Positions 39,311 through 55,182 are shown, counted from the first letter of the stretch. The stretch: 64,000 bases of DNA from Thiotrichaceae bacterium (GCA_012960105.1 DUBV01000056.1:1-64000), one strand, 5' to 3'. Numbers and translations are program-made. The notes: a model not told the origin generated them from the letters alone.

Positions 39311-42300
39311 ATGTTAATACTGCATGGCGGTAACGCCCTTTCTGACTTTCGCGTCAATAAACTTCTCTCTGCTTTACAGGATCGTATTCCTGAAATCAGT
39401 TCAGTTCAGGCTCATTTTATCCATTTTGCTGAAACTAACGCTGAACTTGATGAAAAACAACAGATTCAGCTTGATGCCCTGCTTAACTATGGTGCTGCTA
39501 TTAATCTGGATGAAAACTCTTCGTCTGAGTTTATTGTCATTCCACGACCTGGGACTATTTCACCATGGTCGAGTAAGGCAACTGATATTGTGCATAATTC
39601 TGGTCTCGACAAGATTGTACGCATAGAGCGCGGTGTCGCCTATTTGCTGACTTTATCTAATGGATGCAATCTGACGTCAGATCAAATCGAACAAATAAAA
39701 CCTTTACTGCATGACCGTATGACCGATGTGGTAATTCTAGAGGAGCAGGAAGCAAGTGCCCTATTTTCTACCGCTGAACCTGCTACATTAGAACATGTTG
39801 ATATTCTTGCTGGTGGTAAACCTGCTCTAGAGAAAGCAAATTCTGAAATGGGTTTGGCTTTATCTGATGTAGAAATCGACTATTTGCTTTCATCCTTTGA
39901 AAAATTACAACGTAATCCAACTGACGTTGAGTTGATGATGTTTGCTCAGGCAAATTCAGAACATTGTCGCCACAAGATATTTAATGCGGAATGGACGATT
40001 GATGGAGAGAAAAAAGAAGATTCTCTATTCGAGATGATCCGACAAACACATCGAGAAAACCCAGGCAATGTGCTATCGGCTTATCATGATAACGCTGCCG
40101 TTATGGCAGGTTACAAAGGCCAACGTTTTTTTACTGATCCCGAACAAAATCAATATGGGTATAAAGACGAAGGTATTCATATCCTAATGAAAGTGGAAAC
40201 ACATAATCATCCAACAGCAATATCACCTTATCCGGGTGCCGCAACCGGTTCTGGTGGAGAAATACGTGATGAAGCTGCAACTGGACGTGGAGCAAAACCG
40301 AAAGCTGGTTTAAGTGGTTTTGCTGTGTCTAATTTAAAAATTCCTGATTTCGAACAAGCTTGGGAAAAAGATAATGGCAAACCGGAACGCATAGTCTCGG
40401 CACTGGATATTATGATTGAAGGTCCGATTGGTTCGGCTTCTTATAATAATGAATTTGGTCGCCCTGCTTTATGCGGATATTTCCGCACTTACGAACAACG
40501 CCAATCTGAATCTATTATTCACGGATATCATAAACCGATCATGCTTGCCGGTGGTTACGGCATGATACGTGATGGACATGTCGATAAACTCGATATCCCT
40601 GCAGGTGCCAAGTTGGTTGTACTCGGTGGCCCTGCTATGTTGATTGGTCTTGGCGGCGGTGCTGCGTCATCGATGGCATCAGGTACCAGTGATGCTTCTT
40701 TAGATTTTGCATCCGTTCAACGTGATAACGCCGAGATGGAACGTCGTTGTCAGGAAGTCGTTGATCGATGTTGGTCTCTAGGTGAAAACAATCCGATATT
40801 AAGTATTCATGATGTGGGTGCCGGCGGTCTTTCCAATGCGATGCCGGAGTTAGTCAGCGCCAGTGATCGTGGAGCACAACTTGAATTGCGTGAGATACCC
40901 AATGATGAACCGGGCATGTCTCCTATGGGAGTTTGGTGTAATGAATCTCAAGAACGCTATGTACTGGCAATCAATCCCGAACAATTAGATACATTTATTA
41001 ATTTCTGTAAACGAGAACGTGCGCTTTATGCGGTACTTGGTGAAGCTACTAAAAATGAACAATTAATATTAAACGATTCGCATTTTAATAATAAGTCGAT
41101 CGATATTCCGATGTCTGTGTTACTTGGTAAGATGCCAAGTATTAAACGTAGTGCCCATAACGAAGACAATACTTCAGAAAACAAAACAGTAGATTTTGAT
41201 ACTTCGTCATTAGATTTAGAAGAAACCATTGATCGTATTTTACATCTACCCACTGTCGCCAGTAAAAACTTTTTAATCACCATTGGTGATCGTTCTATTT
41301 CAGGCTTAGTTGTTCGTGATCAAATGGTCGGCCCTTGGCAAGTACCAGTTGCAGATTGTGCGGTAACTAGTTCTTCTTATTTTGATTATATTGGTGAAGC
41401 GATGGCACTAGGCGAACGCACTCCTATCGCTATTAATAATGCACCAGCTTCTGGCCGCATGGCAATTGCTGAAGCGATCATGAATATTTCAGCAGCACGT
41501 ATTCTTAAACTTGGTGATATTGCTTTGTCAGCAAACTGGATGGCCGCCTGTGGTGAACCAAAGCAAGATGCGAAATTATATGCCACAGTTTCCGCCGTCA
41601 GTCAGTTAAGTAAAGAATTGGGAATTGCTATTCCTGTCGGTAAAGATTCTTTATCAATGAATACAGTTTGGTCAGATGATGGCAGAGAAAAACGCGTCAC
41701 CTCACCGTTATCTTTAAATATTACTGCATTCGCCCGCGTTGCTGATGTACGGCAATCATTAACGCCGCAGTTAATTCAAGATGATGATTCAGTATTGTTA
41801 TATATCGACTTGGTTAATGGAAAACAACGTCTCGGCGGTTCGGCTCTTTGTCAGGTTTATGATGAAGTAGGCAATGAAACCCCTGATTTAGATAACAGTA
41901 AAAATTTAATCGCTTTCTTCCAATCAATTCAAATACTCAACGAGTCCGATTTAATACTTGCTTATCATGATCGTTCTGATGGCGGTTTGTTTGTTACCTT
42001 AGCTGAAATGGCATTTGCTGGTCATACAGGAATTAATGTCGATATTAATTCAAATGATTTAATCGCCAGCTTATTTAATGAAGAACTCGGTGCTGTTATT
42101 CAAATCAAGAAAGAACATGAAGAAAGTGTTAAGCAAACTTTTGTTGATGCAGGTCTTAATGAACAAGCAATTCAAAGCGTAGCTGTATTAAATAACAATT
42201 ATAAATTTAATCTTAAACATAATGCGGAAGATATATTAAGTTCTGAAGTAGATGAATTACATCAAAAATGGTCTGCAACCAGTTATCAAATTCAAGCACT

Positions 42301-43180
42301 TCGTGATAACCCAGAATGTGCAAAACAGGAATTTGATCTTATTTCAGATAAAAATAATAACGGATTATTTCTAGAGACAAGCTTTGAACTTGACGCTAAT
42401 CCTATCGCTAATATTAATACCGGCGCGAAACCTAAGATGGCGATACTGCGTGAACAAGGTGTTAATGGGCAGATAGAAATGGCAGCTGCGTTTGATCGTG
42501 CGGGCTTTGAATGTATCGATATACATATGCAGGATTTAATTGATGGCCAGATAACTCTCGAATCGTTTAATGGCTTAGTCGCTTGTGGTGGTTTTTCTTA
42601 TGGCGACGTACTTGGTGCCGGTGGCGGCTGGGCAAAAACCATTTTATATAATGATACCTTAAGTAAAATGTTCGAAACATTTTTTAATCGTACTGATACT
42701 TTTTCGCTTGGTGTCTGTAATGGTTGTCAAATGATGTCACAGCTACGTGATTTAATTCCCGGAGCATCTTCATGGCCTGATTTCCTACGAAATCAATCAG
42801 AACAATTTGAGGCTCGATTAGTTATGGTTGAAGTCATGGAGTCTCCATCTATATTATTTAAAGATATGGCGGGTTCAAAAATACCAGTTGTTGTCGCCCA
42901 TGGTGAAGGACGTATTTCAAATTTAGCAAGCAATGCCCAAGCAAGCTTACGTTTTATTGATAACTCCGGTATAACAACACAATCCTATCCATTAAATCCA
43001 AATGGCTCTGAAAATGGCCTCACCGGTTTCAGTAATGAAGATGGTCGTATTTCTATCATGATGCCGCATCCTGAACGCGTATTCCTCAGTAAGCAGTTCT
43101 CTTCCTTATCTCCAGCTTGGAATAATGAATATAGCCCGTGGATGAAGATGTTCTTGAATGCTAGAAACTGGTTAGACTAA
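39311..43180 (+). CDS. purL: Phosphoribosylformylglycinamidine synthase (single-chain)
   Basis: Fourth step of purine synthesis, converting FGAR to FGAM with glutamine and ATP. The 1289-residue protein has the large gammaproteobacterial layout: N-terminal PurS-like domain, linker, two AIRS-type halves (EAHC-like segment [26 protein letters not shown]) and a C-terminal glutaminase with nucleophile cysteine in GVCNGCQMM and catalytic HPERVF. All domains are open, with no frameshift over 3.9 kb. It is monocistronic or leads into the smr gene. Confidence 0.97.
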   Translation: MLILHGGNALSDFRVNKLLSALQDRIPEISSVQAHFIHFAETNAELDEKQQIQLDALLNYGAAINLDENSSSEFIVIPRPGTISPWSSKATDIVHNSGLDKIVRIERGVAYLLTLSNGCNLTSDQIEQIKPLLHDRMTDVVILEEQEASALFSTAEPATLEHVDILAGGKPALEKANSEMGLALSDVEIDYLLSSFEKLQRNPTDVELMMFAQANSEHCRHKIFNAEWTIDGEKKEDSLFEMIRQTHRENPGNVLSAYHDNAAVMAGYKGQRFFTDPEQNQYGYKDEGIHILMKVETHNHPTAISPYPGAATGSGGEIRDEAATGRGAKPKAGLSGFAVSNLKIPDFEQAWEKDNGKPERIVSALDIMIEGPIGSASYNNEFGRPALCGYFRTYEQRQSESIIHGYHKPIMLAGGYGMIRDGHVDKLDIPAGAKLVVLGGPAMLIGLGGGAASSMASGTSDASLDFASVQRDNAEMERRCQEVVDRCWSLGENNPILSIHDVGAGGLSNAMPELVSASDRGAQLELREIPNDEPGMSPMGVWCNESQERYVLAINPEQLDTFINFCKRERALYAVLGEATKNEQLILNDSHFNNKSIDIPMSVLLGKMPSIKRSAHNEDNTSENKTVDFDTSSLDLEETIDRILHLPTVASKNFLITIGDRSISGLVVRDQMVGPWQVPVADCAVTSSSYFDYIGEAMALGERTPIAINNAPASGRMAIAEAIMNISAARILKLGDIALSANWMAACGEPKQDAKLYATVSAVSQLSKELGIAIPVGKDSLSMNTVWSDDGREKRVTSPLSLNITAFARVADVRQSLTPQLIQDDDSVLLYIDLVNGKQRLGGSALCQVYDEVGNETPDLDNSKNLIAFFQSIQILNESDLILAYHDRSDGGLFVTLAEMAFAGHTGINVDINSNDLIASLFNEELGAVIQIKKEHEESVKQTFVDAGLNEQAIQSVAVLNNNYKFNLKHNAEDILSSEVDELHQKWSATSYQIQALRDNPECAKQEFDLISDKNNNGLFLETSFELDANPIANINTGAKPKMAILREQGVNGQIEMAAAFDRAGFECIDIHMQDLIDGQITLESFNGLVACGGFSYGDVLGAGGGWAKTILYNDTLSKMFETFFNRTDTFSLGVCNGCQMMSQLRDLIPGASSWPDFLRNQSEQFEARLVMVEVMESPSILFKDMAGSKIPVVVAHGEGRISNLASNAQASLRFIDNSGITTQSYPLNPNGSENGLTGFSNEDGRISIMMPHPERVFLSKQFSSLSPAWNNEYSPWMKMFLNARNWLD

Positions 43181-43254
43181 ACAGCTTGTAGTATTTACTA
43201 ACAGGATCGCCTGACATTGATCTGCCTATAAGTTAGACTAGTTTGATTTAATTA

Positions 43255-43830
43255 ATGCTGGTTGCGTCTTGCGCCATGAAAAAGTCATCGAAAAAACCTT
43301 CAAACATATCAGAAGAAGACAGTGCCATATTTAGAGCAGCGGTAGGTAATATAAAACCGTTGCAACAAGATAGTATTGTTATCAACAAACCCAAACCTTC
43401 AGTACCTCCTGCTAGACACGAAAAAGATGAACGTCCGCAAATGCAAGCCCTGATTGATAGTGAGTACGATGAGAACTTACTAGAAAGAGGTGATGAACTT
43501 TTATTTTCCAGACCTGGCGTTCAGAAAGCAACCTTCCGAAAGTTACGACGAGGTCAATTTACTATTGAAGATGAACTCGACCTGCATGGCTTAACTGTTG
43601 AGATGGCACGAACAGTATTATCTGATTTTCTAGTTGATTGTCACATGCAATCACTCCGTTGCGTACAAATCATCCATGGCAAAGGCATAGGCTCTGAAAA
43701 AAAACAACCGATCATAAAAAATAAAGTTAATAATTGGTTACGTCAAAGAGATGATGTTATGGCCTTTTGTTCCGCACAACAAAGAGATGGTGGCACTGGT
43801 GCTATTTATTTATTATTAAAACGAAATTAA
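43255..43830 (+). CDS. smrB: Smr-domain endonuclease (SmrB/YfcN-like)
   Basis: The N-terminal half is basic and disordered (NISEEDSAIFRAAVG, a pattern shared with E. coli YfcN/SmrB). The C-terminal half is an Smr domain with DLHGLTVEMA, the RNA/DNA-binding and catalytic DLHG motif, and HGKGIGS. SmrB cleaves mRNA at collided ribosomes in E. coli; by similarity this is the likely role. An alternative ATG at 43276 (MKKSSKKPS) agrees better with homologue starts; neither has a clear ribosome binding site. Confidence 0.85.
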   Translation: MLVASCAMKKSSKKPSNISEEDSAIFRAAVGNIKPLQQDSIVINKPKPSVPPARHEKDERPQMQALIDSEYDENLLERGDELLFSRPGVQKATFRKLRRGQFTIEDELDLHGLTVEMARTVLSDFLVDCHMQSLRCVQIIHGKGIGSEKKQPIIKNKVNNWLRQRDDVMAFCSAQQRDGGTGAIYLLLKRN

Positions 43831-43836
43831 TACGCT

Positions 43837-45874
43837 ATGAAACTAGCAGAAACAATTATACGTTTGAAAAATGATAATGTTCAACAGCAAAGTGTTATAA
43901 GAATTATTATGCTGTGTTTTTTAACCAGCTATTTTTATATTTTTAGAGATTCTATTGAACAGTTCGACTGTGTTTTAAAGACTTGCATGGGATCATTTGT
44001 TTTTGCTTTCATAGTACTTCTCTGCTTTAACTCAGCTATAAAACAATCAGTTATTTTTAAAGTGACAACTGCCTTTTTAGACATGGCCATACTGACATAC
44101 ATGATATATTTATCTAACGATGCCGGTTCGCCATTAATCTTATTATACCTATGGATTACTTTTGGCAATGGTCTTCGCTTTGGGAAAATACTACTATTAG
44201 TAAGTAACATATTTAGCATCATTAGTTTTAGCATCGTCATATACTTTAGTGCGTTCTGGCAAGAACAAAAAAAACGGGCTTATGGTTTCTTTATTATTAC
44301 CATTGCACTCTCTTTATATATTTCACTACTGATCTCTAAACTTCACAGTGCAGTAGAATCTGCCAACGAAGCGAAAAGTCAGTTTCTTGCCCACATGAGT
44401 CATGAAATCCGCACGCCAGTTAATGGCATTATCGGCATGAGTTCTTTAACTCTCTAAAACAACACTGGACAGCAGACAAACGGATTATGCATTTACGATT
44501 TATGCTTCAGCAAATACACTACTATCATTAATCAATGACATTTTGGACATTTCAAAGATAGAAGCTGGCAAAGCCACGATTGAGATGATTGATTTTGATC
44601 TGCATGCCTTGATAAGAACAACGTCATTAATGTTAGCACCTCAGGCTGAAAATAAAGGCGTAGATTTTAATATTCATATTGCTGACGATGTTCCTTCACA
44701 CTTAAACGGTAATGAACAATACATACGACAAATATTAATTAACTTAATTGGTAATGCAGTAAAGTTTACTAGTGAAGGCTCTATAACCGTTAAAGTATCA
44801 TCTATAGCGACAGCAGAAAATAAAATAAAAATAAATTTTGAGATTATTGATACCGGCATTGGTATTCCCGATGAATACAAACCAACTCTGATCGATATCT
44901 TTACTCTATCCGATGAATCGACTACACGAAAATTTGATGGTAGCGGCTTAGGTATGACCATTGCCAAAAAATTAGTAGAAAGCATGCATGGTAATATTGA
45001 CTTTACTAGTAAGCTTGGTGAAGGTTCCATATTCTGGTTTGAAATTGAATTTTCTCAACAGGAAATACTAACTAAAAAAAGTAATGAAGATATTAATTTT
45101 AACCCACAATTAGCCAGTAACGTTAATAGCAAAACAAATAACTGGTTTAATATACTTGTTGGTGAAGACAATGAAACTAATCAACTTGTTATTAAAAGCA
45201 TACTTGAATATGCAAATCATCAAATTACTTTAGCCAACAATGGTAGAGAAGCGCTAGACTTTCTTAAAGATGAATCTTACGACCTTATTATACTTGATAT
45301 GCAGATGCCGGTAATGGGAGGCATAGAAGCGGCTAAGCTATTTCACTCTACGTATCCTAACAACAACACCCCCATTTTAATATTAACCGCTAATGCTACT
45401 ACCGAAGCAATAGATGCATGTAAAGAAGTTAATGTTGAAGGCTACTTAACAAAACCGGTCAAACCTGAAATATTATTAAGTACGATTGCATCCTTAGTAG
45501 AAAATAGTCGCGCTGTTGAAGCAACATCAGTTATAGATCCTGCAGTATTGGATCAATTATCTTCTATGTCAAAAACACAAGGCTTTATGAAAAAGCTTAT
45601 CGAAGGTTATATCAATGATTCAGAAACCAAGATAAAAAACATACGTTTATCTGCAAAAACAACTAATCATGCTGAAACAGCCGACATCGTTCATTCTCTG
45701 GATGGAAGCTCAAGCTCAGTAGGTGCAAATGTGTTGGCAACCCATGTTCATGCTCTAACAATAACGCTGAAAGAAAAAAACGAAGCATTAAGCCAGAAGA
45801 AGATACAAAAAATAGAATCTATTTTTGAACAAACAAAAATAGCACTAACTTCGTATTTAAAGAAGTCTAAATAG
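43837..45874 (+). pseudogene. rpfC: RpfC-like hybrid sensor histidine kinase, frameshifted
   Basis: The first part (43837-44457) has about five membrane segments with the RpfC sensor pattern [19 protein letters not shown], then the phospho-acceptor H189 in HMSHEIRTP. The frame ends at TAA 44455-44457. Homology continues in another frame as KTTLDSRQTDYAFTIYA and NTLLSLINDILDISKIEAG, through the ATPase domain, a receiver domain (LILDMQMPVMGG) and an HPt domain (DIVHSLDGSSSSVGA) to 45874. One extra base in ACTCTCT (about 44447-44453) explains the break. RpfC senses diffusible signal factor in Xanthomonas. No rpfF or rpfG is in the window. It ends 8 bases inside ispF. Confidence 0.85.
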
Positions 45875-46340
45875 AATTTAATAGCACGACTGCATGAGCA
45901 GCAATACCTTCCCCTAAACCAACGAAGCCCATTTTTTCAGTGGTCGTCGCTTTGATATTAAGATTATCAACACTCGTATTTAAATCAGCAGCCAGATTTT
46001 CTCTCATTGACGCTATATGCCCAGCCATCTTTGGCGCTTGTGCCAAAATAGTAATGTCAGCATTACCTAGCTCATAATTCTTTTCTTGCATCAATGTAGC
46101 TATATGTTTCAAAAGAATTCGACTATCAACATTTTTTAATTCTGGGTCTGTATCAGGGAAATGATTGCCTATATCACCTAAACATAAAGCACCGAGAATA
46201 GCATCACATAAGGCATGTATAACCGCATCCGCATCCGAATGACCTTCCAAACCTTTTTCGTAAGGAATAGTAACCCCACCCAAGATCAAAAGTCGGTCTT
46301 CGACAAGACGGTGCACATCATATCCGTGTCCTATTCGCAT
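45867..46340 (-). CDS. ispF: 2-C-methyl-D-erythritol 2,4-cyclodiphosphate synthase
   Basis: Zinc enzyme of the MEP isoprenoid pathway. Signatures: [14 protein letters not shown] with the metal-binding Asp and His, [15 protein letters not shown] and [13 protein letters not shown]. At 157 residues it is full length. It is 2 bases after ispD in an ftsB-ispD-ispF operon, as in E. coli. Its 3' end overlaps the end of the convergent RpfC-like gene by 8 bases. Confidence 0.96.
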   Translation of the reverse strand: MRIGHGYDVHRLVEDRLLILGGVTIPYEKGLEGHSDADAVIHALCDAILGALCLGDIGNHFPDTDPELKNVDSRILLKHIATLMQEKNYELGNADITILAQAPKMAGHIASMRENLAADLNTSVDNLNIKATTTEKMGFVGLGEGIAAHAVVLLNSI

Positions 46341-46342
46341 CT

Positions 46343-47044
46343 TTATGTTATCTCATTTAAAAATAATTCGAGGTACTGAAGGTCATCTTTATGGGTTACT
46401 TTTATATTTTCTTGATGCCCTTGTACAAGCAGTGGTTTATAACCCGATAACTCCATTGCCATCGCTTCATCAGTGACGACAATATTATCTTTCAGTATTT
46501 TTTCAATTGCCGAATATAGTTTCCCATATTTAAACATCTGCGGTGTTTGTGCATGCCAAAGCGATTCACGTTCAACCGTTTCTACAATCTCAGCCGATTC
46601 ATTTGCTCGCTTCATCGTATCTCGACAAGGTAAGGCTAATATTCCACCGACTTCATGTGTACGCAGTTCAATCATTAATCTATCGATAGCTGATTGATTC
46701 AAACAAGGTCTTGCTGCGTCATGAACTAATACCCAATCATTACCTTCGGCTTTATCTTGCAATACTTGCAAACCATTAGCCACTGAATGATATCGTTCAA
46801 CACCGCCAGGTGCGGTAATGACTTTGTCACGCTTTGCTATATCAAGACTTGGCCAATATTCATCTTCTTTAGAAATGACAACGACAACAGCCTCTATTTC
46901 TTCACGATCAAGAAAACAATTGATCGTGTGCTCGAGAATCGTTTTATCTTTTACCGAAATATATTGCTTGGGTTTATCAACCCCCATACGTTTACCAACG
47001 CCGGCAGCAGGTATCACAACCCAGTATTTTGCGTTATTAGACAT
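46343..47044 (-). CDS. ispD: 2-C-methyl-D-erythritol 4-phosphate cytidylyltransferase
   Basis: Transfers CMP to MEP. The nucleotide-binding start [17 protein letters not shown], the [10 protein letters not shown] motif and the 233-residue length are diagnostic. It sits between ftsB (5-base gap) and ispF (2-base gap), the standard gammaproteobacterial order. Confidence 0.96.
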   Translation of the reverse strand: MSNNAKYWVVIPAAGVGKRMGVDKPKQYISVKDKTILEHTINCFLDREEIEAVVVVISKEDEYWPSLDIAKRDKVITAPGGVERYHSVANGLQVLQDKAEGNDWVLVHDAARPCLNQSAIDRLMIELRTHEVGGILALPCRDTMKRANESAEIVETVERESLWHAQTPQMFKYGKLYSAIEKILKDNIVVTDEAMAMELSGYKPLLVQGHQENIKVTHKDDLQYLELFLNEIT

Positions 47045-47049
47045 GTGTT

Positions 47050-47346
47050 CTAATTTGAACTGGCTTGAGAGCCGGAATAATCAATGATGCGATAAAAGGT
47101 TTCATCGTATTTGATCATTCCCATTTCACTTCGTGCTCTTTCTTCGATAGCTTCCTGACCTTGTTTAAGATCGCGTACTTCTGCAGCTAATGAAAGATTA
47201 CGTTCTTTAAGGTTTTGGTTTTCCTGTTCAACTTGACTGATTTGTTTTTCCAGATGATGCACTTCCGTCATACTGCCATTGCCGAACCATAATCGGTACT
47301 GCAAGAGTACTAGCAATAAAACAAAAAGTGCGGTGCTTATTCTCAT
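47050..47346 (-). CDS. ftsB: Cell division protein FtsB
   Basis: A 98-residue bitopic membrane protein: a short cytoplasmic start, one membrane segment (about 4-20) and a periplasmic coiled coil (about 30-70) with RNLSLAAEVRDLKQG. The following ERARSEMGMIKYDETFYR is the family signature. It forms the FtsQLB divisome complex. It lies 28 bases downstream of eno, matching the eno-ftsB-ispD-ispF order of many gammaproteobacteria. Confidence 0.93.
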   Translation of the reverse strand: MRISTALFVLLLVLLQYRLWFGNGSMTEVHHLEKQISQVEQENQNLKERNLSLAAEVRDLKQGQEAIEERARSEMGMIKYDETFYRIIDYSGSQASSN

Positions 47347-47374
47347 CTAGAAAAAATAAACCTCTTCTTAAAAG

Positions 47375-48676
<1,302 letters not shown>

Positions 48677-48728
48677 CTAAATATATATAATTCGATTATT
48701 TTTTTAATGTTTCTATGAATCTTTAAGT

Positions 48729-51231
<2,503 letters not shown>

Positions 51232-51413
51232 TTAGAGGGAGTAATGCTATCCGGTTTAGGCCAACCGGTTTTTGGGGTAAAAAGTCGCCTAAATAACTTC
51301 ATATTCAGGGGAAATAAGACTACCAGAATAGTGGACAAGACACCATCGAAGAACGGCTTATTTTCAAAATAAGAATTGCTCTGTTTGAGAACTAAAAATC
51401 AAATGCTTCTGTA

Positions 51414-53222
51414 TCAATGACTAACAACCCGATAATGTTTTTCTATATCTTCCTGCGTCAAGATACCGAATATGCGGTCGGCGGAATGGCCTAGCTTTCT
51501 GATGACGTAGAGTGCTTCAACCTCAGATTCATTTAATAACTGCTGTGCATGCTGTAAGGTCGATTCGATCCTAACCTGTCCTAATTGTCGTCGTTTGGCA
51601 GGGATCTCTAACAATTCAATTTCTTCATCGTTATTTTCTTCTAAATGCCGTGCTAAATCTGTGGCAGGCATAAGCTGATTGCCTTCTTCTCGGCGGATTA
51701 ATAACCAGTCTGGAGCCTCTTTTAAGTGAGCAGTCGCTACCGATCTCTGAATTACCGGTTCGGTGATGACATAAGCCTTATTCATAACAGATTCAACACC
51801 GATACGTCTTAATGACTGTGCGATAGGATCATTACGATAATCGAGACCGATTCCTCTGAACTGAGATAAAAAGATAGAATCACTTTTAAACAATTCACGT
51901 GCTGCAAGGTTAGCGCTAACTATCGCTAACATGCCGGGGAATATAATATTCTGATTTCCTGTCAGTTCGAGTAAAGCAAGCAAGGCTGCCAATGGTGCTT
52001 GTAATGTCGCGCTCATCATCGCCCCCATACCCAACATGGTATAGAGTCCTGCATCGGAAAAATTGCCGTTAATCATTTCTACGAACTTGCCGAAAATACC
52101 GCCAGCCAGCGCACCTATGAATATAGCGGGGCCAATCAAGCCCGCAGGAATACTGAAACCAATGCATAACGATGTCGCAATAATTTTTGCGAAGAGAATA
52201 ATCAATAAACTAATGACAGCTATGTCACCCAAGATTGCCGCATTCACAGTGTCATAACCAATGCTCATGACTTCAGGGCTAATTAAGGCGATTAAGCCAA
52301 CACCAAATCCTGCAAGCGACATGCGCCACCAAATAGCCATCTTTTTACCGAATTTGGTCATCGTACGAGTTAGCCTGATAAAGAAGGCTGCGAGTCCGCC
52401 AATGAATATCCCCATAAATACAATAATGGGTAACTCATAAAATGATTCAAGATCGAGAGCATAAACTGTAAATACTGGTTTATCTCCGAAAACAAGCAGG
52501 CTAATAGCTGTTGCACTAACTGCGGATAATATAACCGGCGTGAAACCGGTAATGGTATATTCCATTAGTATTACTTCCATGGCGAATACCACTCCGGCCA
52601 GTGGTGTATTAAAAGAAGCCGCAATGGCCGCCGCCGCACCACAGCCCACCAAGGTGCGAATGCTGTTATTAGGTAAATGTAGATATTGGCCCAATAAACT
52701 GGCACTACCCGCGCCTAAATGCACACTCGGGCCTTCGCGACCAACAGATTGTCCAGAAACGATGGCTATGGTGGCTCCGACAAATTGCAAAAGTAAATTT
52801 CTTAGCGGTAAATTACCTTCGTGGTAGGACAAACGTTCGAGGACATGAATGACGCCCACTCGTAATGGTACTTTGGAAACAAAATAGAATAATAATCCGA
52901 GTATTAAACCGCCCGCAGAGGTAATAGCCATGCGAGCTTGCCAACTCAAAGCCTCATAATTTTCAGGATCCGCGTCAGGTAAGAAAAACATTTGACTGTA
53001 TTCAGTACTAAAACGGAACAGAATTATGACGCCACCAACGATGAGCCCCGTAACCAAGCCCAATAATGAAAGGGCAAAAAGCGCACGTTTTCCAGCCAAG
53101 AGGACTCGAATACGTACTAAATATTCCAGTAAAACGTTTATATTCGCCTCCGGTTTATATAAAAATATTCGACCATCGTTAATTTCTGTTGAAAGAATTG
53201 TTAGTGAAATTCGCGCCAACAC
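51414..53222 (-). CDS. CLC-family chloride channel or transporter with C-terminal CBS region
   Basis: Inner-membrane CLC protein of 602 residues: about 430 residues of membrane domain and a soluble C-terminal part with CBS-like segments (SVMNKAYVITEP; a second near HAQQLLNESEVEALYV). The gating glutamate is in GREGPSVHLG. In the next conserved segment, FNTPLAGVVFAMEV, valine stands where the proton-transfer glutamate of E. coli ClcA (E203) would be, as in animal CLC channels. The usual GSGIP motif is replaced by RVGVIHVLE. It may thus be a channel or an atypical exchanger. It stands alone, divergent from fhs. Confidence 0.87.
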   Translation of the reverse strand: MLARISLTILSTEINDGRIFLYKPEANINVLLEYLVRIRVLLAGKRALFALSLLGLVTGLIVGGVIILFRFSTEYSQMFFLPDADPENYEALSWQARMAITSAGGLILGLLFYFVSKVPLRVGVIHVLERLSYHEGNLPLRNLLLQFVGATIAIVSGQSVGREGPSVHLGAGSASLLGQYLHLPNNSIRTLVGCGAAAAIAASFNTPLAGVVFAMEVILMEYTITGFTPVILSAVSATAISLLVFGDKPVFTVYALDLESFYELPIIVFMGIFIGGLAAFFIRLTRTMTKFGKKMAIWWRMSLAGFGVGLIALISPEVMSIGYDTVNAAILGDIAVISLLIILFAKIIATSLCIGFSIPAGLIGPAIFIGALAGGIFGKFVEMINGNFSDAGLYTMLGMGAMMSATLQAPLAALLALLELTGNQNIIFPGMLAIVSANLAARELFKSDSIFLSQFRGIGLDYRNDPIAQSLRRIGVESVMNKAYVITEPVIQRSVATAHLKEAPDWLLIRREEGNQLMPATDLARHLEENNDEEIELLEIPAKRRQLGQVRIESTLQHAQQLLNESEVEALYVIRKLGHSADRIFGILTQEDIEKHYRVVSH

Positions 53223-53295
53223 GCTAAAATACGTTCAATTATTCACGACTAATAATAATAAATTATCCTGTGAATATAATAATTTCAACACATTA

Positions 53296-53324
53296 TTGAT
53301 ATAACTTTTTGTATTTTATAATAA
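53296..53324 (+). promoter_or_regulatory. Candidate fhs promoter
   Basis: TTGATA (53296-53301) precedes an overlapping pair of -10 choices: TATAAT at 53317-53322 (15-base spacer) or TAATAA at 53319-53324 (17-base spacer). The leader to the ATG at 53361 would be about 30 bases and includes GGAGGA. Confidence 0.4.
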
Positions 53325-53360
53325 TTTTAGATTAGTTTTACTAGTATTTTGGAGGACGGA

Positions 53361-55034
53361 ATGTCTGATATAGAAATTGCTCAAAAAGCAAAAATGAAAC
53401 GCATCATTGATCTGGCTCAGGATCAATATGGAATAGAAAGTGAACATCTGGAACCTTATGGTCACTATAAAGCAAAATTATCGCTCAACTATATCGATAG
53501 TCTTAAAGACAAAGAGGATGGCAAACTTATTCTTGTCACCGCAGTAAGCCCTACTCCTGCAGGCGAAGGCAAAACCACCACTACCGTTGGTTTGGGTGAT
53601 GCTATGAATCGTATCGGCAAAAAGACCATCATGTGTTTACGCGAACCTTCATTAGGTCCTTGTTTTGGTATGAAAGGCGGCGCCGCTGGCGGCGGTTACT
53701 CTCAAGTCGTACCTATGGAAGATATCAACTTACATTTTACCGGTGACTTCCACGCTATTGGTGTAGCCCACGCATTATTATCTGCCATGATTGATAATCA
53801 TATTACTCAGGGCAATGACCTCGGTATCGATCCTCGACGCATACAATGGAAGCGTGTTGTTGATATGAATGATCGCGCATTACGCAAAATCACTGTTGGT
53901 ATGGGTGGCCCTGCTAATGGTTATTTACGCGAAGATGGTTTTGATATCGTCGTTGCTTCAGAAATCATGGCTATCCTATGTTTGGCTACTAGCCGAGCTG
54001 ATCTAAAAGAACGTCTGGGACGAATTGTCATTGGTTATAAGAAAGATAACAAAACTGCCATTTATGCACGTGATTTAAAAGCACATGGTGCTATGTCTGC
54101 ATTATTAAAAGATGCTATCAATCCGAACATCGTTCAAACATTAGAAAATAACATCGCCATTATTCATGGCGGTCCGTTTGCTAATATCGCGCACGGTTGT
54201 AACACGGTTACCGCAACCAAGACCGGTTTGAAACTAGCTGACTATGTCGTTACCGAAGGTGGCTTTGGTGCTGACTTAGGTGCTGAAAAATTCATCGATA
54301 TTAAATCCAGAATGGCGGGTTTAAATCCTGCCGCAGTTGTACTGGTTGCAACCATCCGTGCCATGAAACATCACGGCGGCGTTGCTAAAGCAGATCTCAA
54401 CAATGAAAACCTTGAAGCTCTGGACAAAGGCATGGTTAATATGGAACGCCATATTAAAAACATTCAAGAAGTCTATGGCCTTCCTTGTGTTGTTTGTCTG
54501 AATCACTTTACTCTCGATTCTGATGCTGAAGTCGATATGTTGATGAAACGATGTGAATCATTAGGTGTTAAAGCAGTAGTATCCAAGCATTGGGCTGACG
54601 GTGGTGCGGGTGCAGAAGACCTGGCTAAAGCAGTGGTTGATGTTGTTGATAACAATCCTGGCACGCATACATATGTTTACGAAGATGATGCTTCTTTATG
54701 TGAAAAAATCGAGGCAGTCTCTACCAAAGTTTATGGTGCAAGCACTGTGACTTACGATCCAAAAGTAAAAAAACAATTGGAAGACTGGAACGAAGAATAC
54801 GGTTCTTATCCAATCTGTATGGCTAAGACACAAATGTCATTCTCAACTGATCCAACTGCTATCGGTGCACCGACTGGACATAATGTTCATGTCAGTGAAG
54901 TACGTTTAGCTAATGGTGCCGGTTTCATCGTTGCGATCTGTGGCAACATGATGACTATGCCAGGTTTACCTAAAGTACCTGCGGCAGAACGAATTGATAT
55001 TGATGACGATGGTAATATCACTGGCCTATTTTAA
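53361..55034 (+). CDS. fhs: Formate-tetrahydrofolate ligase
   Basis: ATP-dependent formation of 10-formyl-THF from formate, feeding purine and one-carbon metabolism. The P-loop [16 protein letters not shown] and [11 protein letters not shown] segments are diagnostic, and the 557 residues match the family. The ATG at 53361 is preceded by GGAGGA; an in-frame TTG at 53349 overlaps that site and is unlikely. Many gammaproteobacteria lack fhs and use FolD alone, so this is an accessory one-carbon entry. It ends in a strong terminator. Confidence 0.95.
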   Translation: MSDIEIAQKAKMKRIIDLAQDQYGIESEHLEPYGHYKAKLSLNYIDSLKDKEDGKLILVTAVSPTPAGEGKTTTTVGLGDAMNRIGKKTIMCLREPSLGPCFGMKGGAAGGGYSQVVPMEDINLHFTGDFHAIGVAHALLSAMIDNHITQGNDLGIDPRRIQWKRVVDMNDRALRKITVGMGGPANGYLREDGFDIVVASEIMAILCLATSRADLKERLGRIVIGYKKDNKTAIYARDLKAHGAMSALLKDAINPNIVQTLENNIAIIHGGPFANIAHGCNTVTATKTGLKLADYVVTEGGFGADLGAEKFIDIKSRMAGLNPAAVVLVATIRAMKHHGGVAKADLNNENLEALDKGMVNMERHIKNIQEVYGLPCVVCLNHFTLDSDAEVDMLMKRCESLGVKAVVSKHWADGGAGAEDLAKAVVDVVDNNPGTHTYVYEDDASLCEKIEAVSTKVYGASTVTYDPKVKKQLEDWNEEYGSYPICMAKTQMSFSTDPTAIGAPTGHNVHVSEVRLANGAGFIVAICGNMMTMPGLPKVPAAERIDIDDDGNITGLF

Positions 55035-55053
55035 AGATATTTTAAATATCGAT

Positions 55054-55079
55054 AAAGGGCGCGTATCGCGCCCTTTTTT
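55054..55079 (+). terminator. fhs rho-independent terminator
   Basis: AAAGGGCGCG, loop TAT, CGCGCCCTTT and a run of T (T6 at 55074-55079), 20 bases past the fhs stop. Confidence 0.92.
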
Positions 55080-55109
55080 ATGTACAGGATGTACGGTCAT
55101 CGAAAAAAT

Positions 55110-55148
55110 GCTCCTGCATTTCGATATTTCCGCCATCCATGGCGGTCA
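55110..55148 (+). repeat. Dispersed palindromic repeat, copy 2 (fhs-ycgL gap)
   Basis: GCTCCTGCAT (55110-55119) and a 23-base block (55126-55148) with palindrome CCGCCATCCATGGCGG (55130-55145), as at 4631-4692. Just before it lies an imperfect direct repeat, TGTACAGGATGTAC (55081-55094). The hairpin falls about 35 bases before the ycgL ATG. Confidence 0.7.
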
Positions 55149-55182
55149 TGTCGCTGACAAAGGAGCGATAAATATAAAAACT

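Noticed and set aside
51250-51275. CCGGTT/AACCGG stem followed by TTTTT upstream of pyrG
   Set aside because: It faces the plus strand where no gene ends, so it is probably not a functional terminator.
54994-55182. Upstream extension of the ycgL frame
   Set aside because: It overlaps fhs, its terminator and the dispersed repeat, and known YcgL proteins start near 55183.
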